From: Bacteroidales bacterium
Lineage (GTDB): Bacteria > Bacteroidota > Bacteroidia > Bacteroidales > UBA4181
Assembly (NCBI GenBank): GCA_031260845.1
Contig: JAISKR010000151.1
Location: 1-6,415 of the forward strand
Reading direction: 5' to 3'
Length of the DNA: 6,415 bases
In this document: positions 1-5,810 of the stretch, piece by piece
Layout of the letters: each line of letters begins with the position of its first letter
How positions within the stretch are numbered: position 1 is the stretch's first letter
Translations under genes and position numbers: made by a program
Notes under the pieces: generated by a model
Databases searched by the model: none
Told to the model about the DNA's origin: nothing
The model's input: only the letters and a program-made list of their open reading frames with translations

Positions 1-513
1 ATTGGCATAACTCCCTGATGCCATTACATCAAATTTATAACCCCCATCAGCGTACACTTCTGTCAACGCTTTTACCTCGTTCATTTTTGCGTTATAGTTT
101 GTCCCGTTTTCCACCGTTGCCTTGATTTCGGTAATTGCACCGCCTTCTGTTACCTTTGCTGCCTGCGTCACGTCAATCACGATGCTTGTAGCTCCTGTTG
201 CCGACACGGTCACTTTGGCCGGTGCGGGCGCGGTGGTGGCTGTATTTGCCGCTGCGTTCAGGGTAAAACTGTTACCGTTTTTGGATACTGTTACCCACGC
301 TTGGTTTGATTCTGCCTTCCAAGAGGCTTGATTGGTGGCGACGGTAAAGGTGGCGTTGCCGTCTGCCGTGCCGTCTGCCTTGAACGTTACGGCGGTTTGT
401 CCCGACGGCGCAAGGTTTAGCGTAGGGGCATCTTCCTTGTCGTCTTTGCACGACACTGCGGCAAACACGCATACTGCGATTGCCATTGCTACTAATTGAT
501 TTACTCTTTTCAT
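1..513 (-). CDS. BACON-domain surface lipoprotein, N-terminal part (partial at left edge)
   Basis: The frame is open from ATG at 513 to the window edge, giving 171 residues without a stop. Residues 1-21 are a lipoprotein signal peptide (MKRVNQLV, then a hydrophobic core) ending in AVS before Cys22, the predicted lipidated residue. KDDKED follows at once; an acidic stretch there is the known Bacteroidota signal for export of lipoproteins to the cell surface. Residues about 53-118 resemble a BACON domain: TFTV, SWKAES, AWVTVS, then an alternating beta pattern ending VIDVTQA. BACON domains are Ig-like modules common at the N-terminus of surface glycan-handling and adhesion proteins. What follows (about 120-171) is unrecognised, so the enzymatic or binding role is unknown. 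The TTG- and ATG-rich upstream DNA shows no clear promoter; a T-rich run lies at 545-553 on this strand. The fold and surface location are fairly sure, the function open. Confidence 0.85.
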   Translation of the reverse strand, partial: MKRVNQLVAMAIAVCVFAAVSCKDDKEDAPTLNLAPSGQTAVTFKADGTADGNATFTVATNQASWKAESNQAWVTVSKNGNSFTLNAAANTATTAPAPAKVTVSATGATSIVIDVTQAAKVTEGGAITEIKATVENGTNYNAKMNEVKALTEVYADGGYKFDVMASGSYAN

Positions 514-571
514 ACTTACATTTATTACATTATTTATTAAAATTAAAAAAAAATACTGTTTCGGTTGCTTG

Positions 572-623
572 ACACTGTCAGGTGCAAGCACACTGTCAGG
601 TCTTTGCGACGACGAGACCTGAC
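572..623. repeat. 12-bp direct repeat with an inverted third copy (hairpin)
   Basis: ACACTGTCAGGT occurs at 572-583 and again at 590-601, a period of 18 bp. GTCAGGTCT at 595-603 is then followed, after 11 nt, by its exact reverse complement AGACCTGAC at 615-623, so the second copy can form a 9-bp stem. No T-run follows closely on either strand, so a rho-independent terminator is unlikely. It lies between the collapsed DUF4469 gene and the lipoprotein start and could be a regulatory or recombination relic; the role is unknown. Confidence 0.6.
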
Positions 624-641
624 TGTCTATTCACAGACGAC

Positions 642-733
642 CTGCGTGCGGGTGCGCATCCCACCTGCACGCGGATGGACACCCTGCCCGTATGCAGGTG
701 CGCACCCCACCCGTATGCGGGTGAAAGCCCTAC
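642..733. repeat. Four degenerate 23-bp tandem repeat units
   Basis: Four units of 23 bp start at 642, 665, 688 and 711. They share the pattern CYGYRYGCRGRTGnnMRYCC, with units 3 and 4 both starting CCGTATGC and units 1 and 3 both containing GGTGCGCA and ending CCCAC. Unit 3 holds a perfect 10-bp palindrome GGTGCGCACC at 697-706, and unit 1 a one-mismatch version at 651-660. A weaker fifth unit may run 734-756 into the end of the collapsed gene. The block is clearly richer in G and C than the DNA around it. A 23-bp period is not a multiple of three, so it does not encode a peptide repeat. It is not a CRISPR array because there are no spacers. Confidence 0.6.
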
Positions 734-736
734 CTC

Positions 737-932
737 CTACGCGATGGATACCGGTATGGCTAAGGTGGTGGAACGCGGTTCTTTCAACAGTTTGCCTCCG
801 GTGGTGAATTGGGTGGTCACGGTCAGTTCGTACGGGATTGATACTGCCGTTGTTAATCACCGAAGCAAAATAGTCATTAGGTGCGGCGGTCAGTACATTG
901 GGCACTAATTGTGCATTCAAAATATTTGCCAT
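737..932 (-). pseudogene. Collapsed HU-like/DUF4469 family gene (internal deletion plus frameshift)
   Basis: From ATG at 932 the first 31 residues read MANILNAQLVPNVLTAAPND, then YFASVINNGSI. This matches my memory of the start of the Bacteroides HU-like DNA-binding family, which has an 'LYxNxLTxDPNDY' pattern. After codon 31 (840) the frame stops making sense. One base further on, frame +1 reads PYELTVTTQFTTGGKLLKEP and RSTTLAIPVSIA, then TAG at 737-739. That resembles the C-terminus of the DUF4469 domain found at the end of the same proteins ('YxLxVTTQxxxxxxLLKEPRTxxF'). Family members are about 240 residues; here only about 64 codons of both ends remain, joined out of frame, so roughly 170 internal codons covering most of the HU fold are missing. 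The in-frame product continues as low-quality sequence to 627. The family link is from memory, not a search. The gene is almost surely non-functional. Confidence 0.72.
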
Positions 933-1296
933 AATTGATAAATTTAATTGTTAATGAATTATGAATGATAACGGAAATATCCGTCATACGACTATATTTG
1001 AACATTCTGTCAAATGGGTTGAAAGCGGCGCTTATGCCTGTTAAACTACTTAAAATAAGGTATTTACCCCCCCCCACAAATTCCGTGCCAAACCAGTGTC
1101 AATCCCTGAAAAAACAGGATTTACAGCGATTTTATTTTGAGGGTAACAAGGCATAAAAAGTAAATAAATTTGTTGAACGCGAGGGCAAAAATAAATGAAA
1201 AATTTTACACTTGCAAATTAAATTTTGAAAAAAATATCTTGAACCACGATTTTATTAAGATTATTCTGAAATACCCAAGATGATTCAGCAATCAGA
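933..1296. other. AT-rich non-coding stretch between two minus-strand genes
   Basis: I see no supported gene in these 364 bases. Two ORFs of 63 and 66 codons overlap here on opposite strands (965-1156 plus, 877-1077 minus); neither has recognisable protein character or a clear promoter. Visible structure: ACGGA/TCCGT, a 5-bp stem with a 4-nt loop at 971-984; a run of nine C at 1067-1075; a weak bulged hairpin AATCCCTG/CAGGATT at 1101-1121; and GATT motifs spaced about 11 nt (1248, 1259) and 23 nt (1282) just downstream of the porQ stop. On the plus strand TAAATTTG at 1165-1172 fits the Bacteroidota -7 form, but no plus-strand gene follows it. Confidence 0.6.
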
Positions 1297-2301
1297 CTAC
1301 CTTGTATTCAAATCCACACTAATGGCGAAATGATTGGAAGCGCCTGCCAGATGCCAGCGCGAGCGTGCATAGTCAATATGAAAGCGCGATACATGAATGC
1401 CTGCGCCCCACGAAAACCCCACCATTCCTGTGCGCGATGGCACTTTCATCTCCTGCCTGCGTTGATAATTGTAGCCTCCCCGCAGCACCAAACCCTTGAA
1501 CGGCAGACATTCCACGCCCAACACCATGTGCCGCATCAGTTCGTCGGCATACAAGCCTATGCCGTGCTTGGCGTCTGCTTCCGTATCGGCGTCGCCCAAG
1601 CGGCTTTCCAAATGCTGAATGACCAACGAAAGACGAAATGGCGCGTGCTGCAACTGCTGCGAAAGCCCCAACTGCACTTCAAAAGGGACAGCCTCTCTCC
1701 CACTCCCCGCGTAGGTGGTCAGTTGCGTACCCATGTTGCGCACCACCAAGGCGGCAGTAAACAGTTTGTCGGGATGCCGGTAGGTAACGCCTGCATCGGC
1801 AAGCAATCCATACGAGGAATAGCGCTCAAAGACAGACAGCAAAGGCTTCACGTTGGCGCCCACCGTCAATGTGCTGTCCAACCAAGGCAGGCGGCGAGAG
1901 TAAGTCAGGTTGAAGGCATATTCGGCAGCGGTAAACTCGCCGGTAATCATGCCCAGCATATCGGCTTCCGTAAAACGCCCGTAGTTGACGTAATGGATGC
2001 CCACGGCGAAGTTATTTTGCCGGTACGAGCGGGCATAAGCCGCATAGCCGAAGTTAATTCCCGCAAAAAAATACACGTAATTGAGCGACAGGATATTGCT
2101 CGAAGCGCTGTCCAACAGGGCAGGATTGTAGAAAGCCAGCGCAGGATTGGCGTCGGGCACTGCTATCACTTCGCCGCCCAAGGCGGCTACCTGCGGCGAC
2201 GGCGTAAGGTCGAGAAACCTGTACGTTGCCTTCCCTCCCTCCTGCGCCGGCAAGCCGACAGAGAGAAAAAGAAACATCAGAGTAAGGAAACAATCTTTCA
2301 T
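1297..2301 (-). CDS. porQ: Type IX secretion system outer-membrane protein PorQ
   Basis: A 334-residue protein from ATG at 2301. PorQ is an outer-membrane beta-barrel of the FadL/PorV type; it works with PorU, PorV and PorZ in the complex that attaches type IX cargo to surface lipopolysaccharide. Residues 1-19 form a signal peptide (MKDCFLTLMFLFLSVGLPA) with cleavage likely before Gln20. The mature part opens with YRFLDLTPSPQVAALGG, the conserved first strand of PorV/PorQ proteins, followed by the NPALAFYNPALL stretch and repeated amphipathic strands rich in Tyr and Gly. Length is normal for PorQ. An upstream ATG at 2352 would add 17 residues, but a promoter lies inside that extension (2320-2353), and the later start gives a proper signal peptide, so 2301 is preferred. 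The gene is alone here; no other por gene or C-terminal-domain cargo is in view. No clear terminator follows. Confidence 0.86.
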   Translation of the reverse strand: MKDCFLTLMFLFLSVGLPAQEGGKATYRFLDLTPSPQVAALGGEVIAVPDANPALAFYNPALLDSASSNILSLNYVYFFAGINFGYAAYARSYRQNNFAVGIHYVNYGRFTEADMLGMITGEFTAAEYAFNLTYSRRLPWLDSTLTVGANVKPLLSVFERYSSYGLLADAGVTYRHPDKLFTAALVVRNMGTQLTTYAGSGREAVPFEVQLGLSQQLQHAPFRLSLVIQHLESRLGDADTEADAKHGIGLYADELMRHMVLGVECLPFKGLVLRGGYNYQRRQEMKVPSRTGMVGFSWGAGIHVSRFHIDYARSRWHLAGASNHFAISVDLNTR

Positions 2302-2319
2302 GCACAGCCAATATTTTGA

Positions 2320-2353
2320 CAAAAGTATGATTTTTTTGTCAGATACGGGCAAA
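2320..2353 (-). promoter_or_regulatory. Promoter of porQ (-33 TTTG, -7 TACTTTTG)
   Basis: On the minus strand TTTG at 2353-2350 and TACTTTTG at 2327-2320 are separated by 22 nt, matching the Bacteroidota sigma-ABfr consensus TTTG...TAnnTTTG. Transcription would start near 2314, leaving a leader of about 13 nt before the ATG at 2301. It fills most of the 72-bp gap after the acyl-CoA dehydrogenase stop. Confidence 0.68.
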
Positions 2354-2373
2354 AAAGATGCAATGCGAAGTTT

Positions 2374-4083
2374 TTACTCCGCATTCCTGAATAACAGCAA
2401 ATCAGCCTGCGAAGTGCCGTCAATGTAATGCTTCTTGCCGATATTTTCCGAACGTCCGCTTGTGATGAACAAGTTTGCCGACTTGGTGTAATGGTCGTCG
2501 CGGTTGGCGTCCAGCAGCAACAGATAGCCCATCACTATATTGCCAGCCATTTCCACCAATCGGCGGGCGTGAAAATCCAACCATTCATTGTCTTTCACGT
2601 CAATCACCTGCGTTACGGCGATTTCGTATTCGGCAGTCATCTCTTTCAGCGTGCTGCGCAAACTTTCCAATTCAGGTTTGAGTTCCGCCGTTTCGTAAAC
2701 CTCGCGGATATGTTTCAGGTAAGCGCCTGTTGTCACGCCGCGAATGGCAGCGACAACCTGCAATTGCGTTGTCCCTTCGTAGATGGAAGTGATGCGGGCG
2801 TCGCGGTAGATGCGTTCTACCGGATAATCTTTCATGAAGCCCGAACCGCCGTGTATCTGGATGGCGTCGTAAGCCAGTTTGTTACAGTATTCGCTCGACA
2901 TACCTTTCAGCAAAGGTGTCCAAAAGTCGGCTAACTTCTGATAAGATTTCTGTTCCGCCTTTTCTTCCGGCGTGAGAGTGCGTTCGGCGGAAATATGATC
3001 CAAGGTCTTGTACATATCGACAAAACGGCAGGTTTCGTACAGCAAACTGCGCGATGCGTCTAATTTGGACTTCATATTGGCAAGTATCTCATACACCGCA
3101 GGAAATTGGATGATGGTTTTCCCGAACTGCTTGCGTTCTTTGGCATAAGCCAGGGCTTCGCGGTAAGCGGCTTCCGAAACGCCCACCGATTGGGCGCCAA
3201 TACCCAGCCGTGCGCCGTTCATCAGCGCCATCACGTATTTGATGAGTCCCAAGCGGCGCGACCCCACCAATTCAGCCGGTGCATCCTTAAACACCAACTC
3301 GCAGGTAGGCGAGCCTTTGATACCCATTTTATGCTCAATGCGGCGTACTTTCACCGCCAGATGGGCGCGGTCGTAAATGAACATGGACAATCCGCGACCG
3401 TCTGTGGTGCCTTCTTCGGAACGCGCTAAAACGAGGGATATATCGCCGTCGCCGTTGGTGATAAAACGCTTTACGCCGTTGAGCACCCACGAACCGTCTT
3501 CTTTCTGGGTGGCTTTCAGTTGTACCGCCTGCAAATCGGAACCGGCGTCGGGTTCGGTAAGGCTCATGGCGCAGGTTTCGCCTTTGCACACACGCGGAAG
3601 ATAGTGTTGCTTCTGCGCTTCGTCGGCAAACTCTCTGATAGTTTCGGCACAGTCCTGCAAGCCCCAGATATTCACAAATCCGGCATCGGCACGCGACACA
3701 ATATCGGCTGCCATGGAATAAGGCACAATGGACATATTCAATCCGCCGAATCTGCGGGGCAAAGTGATACCCATCAGATTGGCTTTGCACAGTGCATCGA
3801 GGTTTTCCTGCGTACCGCGGGCATACACCACGTGATTGTCAACCACCTGCGGACCTTCGGCGTCCACCGACTCGGCATTGACGGCAACAATGTCGCCGCA
3901 AATCTCGCCGATGACTTCCAAAGTCTTGTCATAACTGTCTATGGCGTCTTCGTAATTGAAAGGCGCATAATCAAACTTGTCTTTTTCTGTATAATTGTTC
4001 TCGCGTAATTCGATAATCCTCTTCATCAGCGGATGCGTGAGGTGAAACTTCAAATCGCGGTTATCACTATAATAATTAGCCAT
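2374..4083 (-). CDS. Acyl-CoA dehydrogenase, FAD-dependent, with C-terminal extension
   Basis: A complete 569-residue flavoenzyme that should oxidise an acyl-CoA to the 2,3-enoyl-CoA in the cytoplasm and pass electrons to an electron-transfer flavoprotein. The helical N-terminal domain covers about residues 40-165. The FAD-contacting signature SLTEPDAGSD is at 174-183, in the beta domain that runs to about 275 (WVLNGVKRFITNG at 199-211). The C-terminal helical domain contains YAKERKQFGK at 313-322, the second family signature QIHGGSGFMKDYPVERIYRD at 409-428, and IYEGTTQ, where Glu436 aligns with the catalytic base of medium- and short-chain enzymes. About 120 residues follow; the usual bacterial enzyme is about 380-400 residues, and this longer form with an extra N-terminal segment and tail is common in Bacteroidota. 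Substrate chain length cannot be read from sequence. No etfA/etfB genes lie in the window. Confidence 0.93.
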   Translation of the reverse strand: MANYYSDNRDLKFHLTHPLMKRIIELRENNYTEKDKFDYAPFNYEDAIDSYDKTLEVIGEICGDIVAVNAESVDAEGPQVVDNHVVYARGTQENLDALCKANLMGITLPRRFGGLNMSIVPYSMAADIVSRADAGFVNIWGLQDCAETIREFADEAQKQHYLPRVCKGETCAMSLTEPDAGSDLQAVQLKATQKEDGSWVLNGVKRFITNGDGDISLVLARSEEGTTDGRGLSMFIYDRAHLAVKVRRIEHKMGIKGSPTCELVFKDAPAELVGSRRLGLIKYVMALMNGARLGIGAQSVGVSEAAYREALAYAKERKQFGKTIIQFPAVYEILANMKSKLDASRSLLYETCRFVDMYKTLDHISAERTLTPEEKAEQKSYQKLADFWTPLLKGMSSEYCNKLAYDAIQIHGGSGFMKDYPVERIYRDARITSIYEGTTQLQVVAAIRGVTTGAYLKHIREVYETAELKPELESLRSTLKEMTAEYEIAVTQVIDVKDNEWLDFHARRLVEMAGNIVMGYLLLLDANRDDHYTKSANLFITSGRSENIGKKHYIDGTSQADLLLFRNAE

Positions 4084-4109
4084 TTTTCTTATCTATTATT
4101 TTAAGGGCA

Positions 4110-4117
4110 CAAAGGTA
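4110..4117 (-). promoter_or_regulatory. Promoter -7 element of the acyl-CoA dehydrogenase gene
   Basis: TACCTTTG on the minus strand fits the Bacteroidota TAnnTTTG element and lies 26 nt upstream of the ATG at 4083. A good TTTG at the -33 position is not visible; a T-rich TTTTTCAC lies at roughly the right place. The leader is AT-rich, with no obvious Shine-Dalgarno sequence, as is usual in this phylum. Confidence 0.55.
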
Positions 4118-4153
4118 ATTCAAAATTTTTAATGTGAAAAATAAATTGCAATG

Positions 4154-4180
4154 GTTAATTGTCAATGATTAATGATTAAC
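4154..4180. repeat. Inverted repeat between divergent promoters
   Basis: GTTAAT at 4154-4159 and ATTAAC at 4175-4180 form a perfect 6-bp inverted repeat with a 15-nt spacer that itself contains TCAATGATTAATG. It lies in the 145-bp gap between two divergent genes, upstream of both -7 elements. It could be a binding site or simply AT-rich intergenic repeat sequence; the similar TTGACAATGG tract near 5770 favours the latter. Confidence 0.35.
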
Positions 4181-4206
4181 GGCTAAATCCATTCAACAAA
4201 AATGCT

Positions 4207-4214
4207 TATCTTTG
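4207..4214 (+). promoter_or_regulatory. Promoter -7 element of the HlyD-family adaptor gene
   Basis: TATCTTTG fits TAnnTTTG and stands 14 nt before the ATG at 4229. Its position decides the start: an upstream in-frame ATG at 4202 would lie before the promoter element, so translation should begin at 4229, where a good lipoprotein signal peptide begins. No TTTG is seen at -33. Confidence 0.55.
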
Positions 4215-4228
4215 CAAAAATTGACAGC

Positions 4229-4933
4229 ATGAAGGTAAGATTTTTTTTGTGCATTGGCATGATAGGACTGTCGGCGTCCTGCCGGCAAAACAAGCCGGAA
4301 CATGACGCTTTCGGCATTTTTGAAGCCACCGAAGTGACAGTGTTGGCGGAAACGTCGGGACAGTTGGCAGCGTTGGACATAAAGAAAGGCGCTCAACTGA
4401 CGGCAGGACAGCCGGTAGGATATGTGGACAGCGCCCTGTTGTACCTGAAAAAAATGCAGTTGACAGCCGCACAAAGAGCGATGGCAGCACGCGACAGCGT
4501 TGACAACAACAAGGGGATTAATCCCCTTGCCGCAGAGATGGAACAGGTAAACGACCTGTTGGCGAAATGCCGTATTGTGAATCCTGTGGAAGGCGTAGTG
4601 TCGGGAAAATATGCCGAAGTCAAGGATATTGTCGCAACGGGTAAGCCTTTGTACAGGATAGCCGACATGAAACACCTGTTTTTACAGGCATATATAGCAT
4701 CCAAACTGCTTGACGAAGTGCAGACAGGGCAGAAAGCAACGGTATATATTACGCTGAACGGTACGGAAAAGATTTTTGAAGGAACGGTAACTTGGATTTC
4801 CAACAAGGCTGAACCCATCCAAAACAAAGACGAACGCCAAGCCTTATTAGTCTATGCGGTCAAAATTGCAGTGGACAATACGGAAGGGCTGCTAAAAGCC
4901 GGTATTCGCGGCAATGTGGATTTCGCCAAATGA
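4229..4933 (+). CDS. HlyD-family periplasmic adaptor lipoprotein with shortened hairpin
   Basis: A 234-residue protein from ATG at 4229. Adaptors of this family link an inner-membrane exporter to an outer-membrane channel. Residues 1-17 are a signal peptide ending LSAS before Cys18, the predicted lipidated residue. Residues 27-67 are the first half of a biotinyl-lipoyl-like domain (FGIFEATEVTVLAETSGQL, then GQPVGYVD). A short helical part (about 68-113) follows, then the second lipoyl half (KCRIVNPVEGVVSGKYAE, 113-130) and beta-barrel domain (GKPLYRIADMKHLFLQAYI; GTVTWISNKAEP) to the end. Related Bacteroidales adaptors are about 290-320 residues with a hairpin of more than 100 residues; here the hairpin is about 45, so some 70 residues seem lost in frame. 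No ABC or other transporter gene follows: the next gene is convergent, 6 bp away. It may be a decayed or reassigned adaptor. Family call is firm, function uncertain. Confidence 0.85.
   Translation: MKVRFFLCIGMIGLSASCRQNKPEHDAFGIFEATEVTVLAETSGQLAALDIKKGAQLTAGQPVGYVDSALLYLKKMQLTAAQRAMAARDSVDNNKGINPLAAEMEQVNDLLAKCRIVNPVEGVVSGKYAEVKDIVATGKPLYRIADMKHLFLQAYIASKLLDEVQTGQKATVYITLNGTEKIFEGTVTWISNKAEPIQNKDERQALLVYAVKIAVDNTEGLLKAGIRGNVDFAK
4510..4529. repeat. Perfect 20-bp palindrome inside the adaptor gene
   Basis: CAAGGGGATTAATCCCCTTG is its own reverse complement. It encodes residues 94-100 (NKGINPL) and sits in the shortened hairpin region of the HlyD-family protein, near where the missing segment is expected. 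The transcript could fold into a tight hairpin at this point. Confidence 0.9.
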
Positions 4934-4939
4934 TTGACA

Positions 4940-5674
4940 TTATTCTATGTCGGGGAATATACTTGCGTATTTGCCGAAATAGAACGTGAAATTGGCGAAA
5001 AACTGGTTGCTTTTCAGTTTGTGGTCGTAAGTGATACCGGTCTTTTTGTAAAATGCCAAATCGGATAAGCCATAATTATACCCCAGCATTACCTGAAAGC
5101 GCGAAACCTGTACCCCCGCTCCCACTCCAACGCCATATTGAAATCTGTTTTTGATTTTCTGATTTGAAGTTTCCTCAAATTTCAGTTTCTTTTGAGCGTC
5201 ACTCAGTGATGAGGTTTTATCCTTATTGTTGAGGGTATATTTTTGCCGTCCGAACATTTCATAGTCAACATAAGGACCTGCCTGAAAGACGATGACAGGA
5301 ATCCCTACTTTCAATTTATACTGCACATTCACAGGCACCTGAAGCCCGTAAAATTTAAACGTTCTCCTCGCCGTAGAGCCGTTTGGGGAACCTTGATTGT
5401 AAGTATCCCTAAATCCGTGAGAATAAAAAGTACCCGCCGCTTGCAGATAGAATGTCTCTGCCTCATTTAAGGGAAACTCACCCGCTATGCCAGCCTGAAA
5501 GCCTGATACCATAGACCAGTCATGATTAAAACTACTATTTCCTGAAAATATACCGGTGACACCATGCACACCGCTCAAATTATATCCGGCTGTGATGCCG
5601 ATTCGGGTTTGCGCATTGGCTCCGACAATGAAAATCAGAACGATAACAAAGGAAAAAAACGATTTCTTTAACAT
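4940..5674 (-). CDS. Small outer-membrane beta-barrel protein (porin-family, OMP_b-brl_2 type)
   Basis: A 244-residue protein. Residues 1-21 are a signal peptide (MLKKSFFSFV, hydrophobic core, ANA before Gln22). The mature part starts TRIGITAGYNLSGV, the usual first strand of small Bacteroidota barrels, followed by alternating strands: FQAGIAGEFPL, FYLQAAGTFYSHGF, LQVPVNVQYKL, VIVFQAGPYVDYEMFG, FQYGVGVGAGVQVSRFQVML GYNYGLSD and a final aromatic strand FFANFTFYF. A lysine- and serine-rich loop (about 147-175) is probably extracellular. A 10-residue tail (GKYASIFPDIE) follows the last strand, which is unusual because the barrel signal is normally at the very end. It resembles PorT-like and 'outer membrane beta-barrel' proteins, but I cannot assign it to a specific role; PorT itself is not supported. 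Its own promoter is at 5710-5741. It converges on the adaptor gene with 6 bp between stops. Confidence 0.82.
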   Translation of the reverse strand: MLKKSFFSFVIVLIFIVGANAQTRIGITAGYNLSGVHGVTGIFSGNSSFNHDWSMVSGFQAGIAGEFPLNEAETFYLQAAGTFYSHGFRDTYNQGSPNGSTARRTFKFYGLQVPVNVQYKLKVGIPVIVFQAGPYVDYEMFGRQKYTLNNKDKTSSLSDAQKKLKFEETSNQKIKNRFQYGVGVGAGVQVSRFQVMLGYNYGLSDLAFYKKTGITYDHKLKSNQFFANFTFYFGKYASIFPDIE

Positions 5675-5709
5675 ATATACGATTTAAAATATCCATTCAA
5701 AAAACGGTA

Positions 5710-5741
5710 CAAACGTAGTTAAAGTATTTGTCAATTACAAA
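5710..5741 (-). promoter_or_regulatory. Promoter of the beta-barrel gene (-33 TTTG, -7 TACGTTTG)
   Basis: On the minus strand TTTG at 5741-5738 and TACGTTTG at 5717-5710 are separated by 20 nt, an excellent match to the Bacteroidota consensus. The ATG at 5674 lies 35 nt after the -7 element, giving a leader of roughly 30 nt. The -33 element overlaps the end of the upstream terminator's T-tract. Confidence 0.7.
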
Positions 5742-5768
5742 AAAAAACCGCAAAAGCGGTTTTTTTTT
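5739..5768 (-). terminator. Rho-independent terminator downstream of enolase
   Basis: Nine A (5739-5747), CCGC, loop AAAA, GCGG, nine T (5760-5768). On the minus strand this is a GC stem of 4 bp extended by A-T pairs, then a run of nine T. It should end the enolase transcript arriving from the right. Being symmetric, it could also stop transcripts coming from the left on the plus strand. Confidence 0.85.
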
Positions 5769-5810
5769 AATTGACAATGGACAATGAATCACCATTGAAT
5801 CACAATTGTA

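Noticed and set aside
545..623. Terminator formed by the 595-623 hairpin and the T-run at 553-545 on the minus strand
   Set aside because: The T-run is about 40 nt from the stem, too far for a rho-independent terminator.
642..733. CRISPR array
   Set aside because: Units are directly adjacent and degenerate with no unique spacers, and there are no cas genes.
582..908. 108-codon plus-strand ORF over the repeat block
   Set aside because: It lies antisense to the recognisable DUF4469 remnant and takes its codons from the 23-bp repeats; low-complexity His/Pro/Arg content.
971..984. ACGGA/TCCGT hairpin as an RNA element
   Set aside because: A 5-bp stem with no conserved context or T-run is within chance expectation.
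965..1156. 63-codon plus-strand ORF
   Set aside because: No clear promoter or recognisable domain, it runs through the C9 tract (PPP) and an AT-rich stretch, and a minus-strand ORF of equal length overlaps it; treated as non-coding.
1330..2319. 329-codon plus-strand ORF antisense to porQ
   Set aside because: Shadow frame; composition rich in His, Gln and Arg, no domain, while the opposite strand encodes a clear PorQ with signal peptide and promoter.
2302..2352. 17-residue N-terminal extension of PorQ
   Set aside because: The promoter lies inside it and it would bury the signal peptide.
4940..5674. Calling the beta-barrel gene porT because porQ is nearby
   Set aside because: Only generic small-barrel features are visible; porQ is 2.6 kb away across unrelated genes and no PorT-specific motif is recognised.
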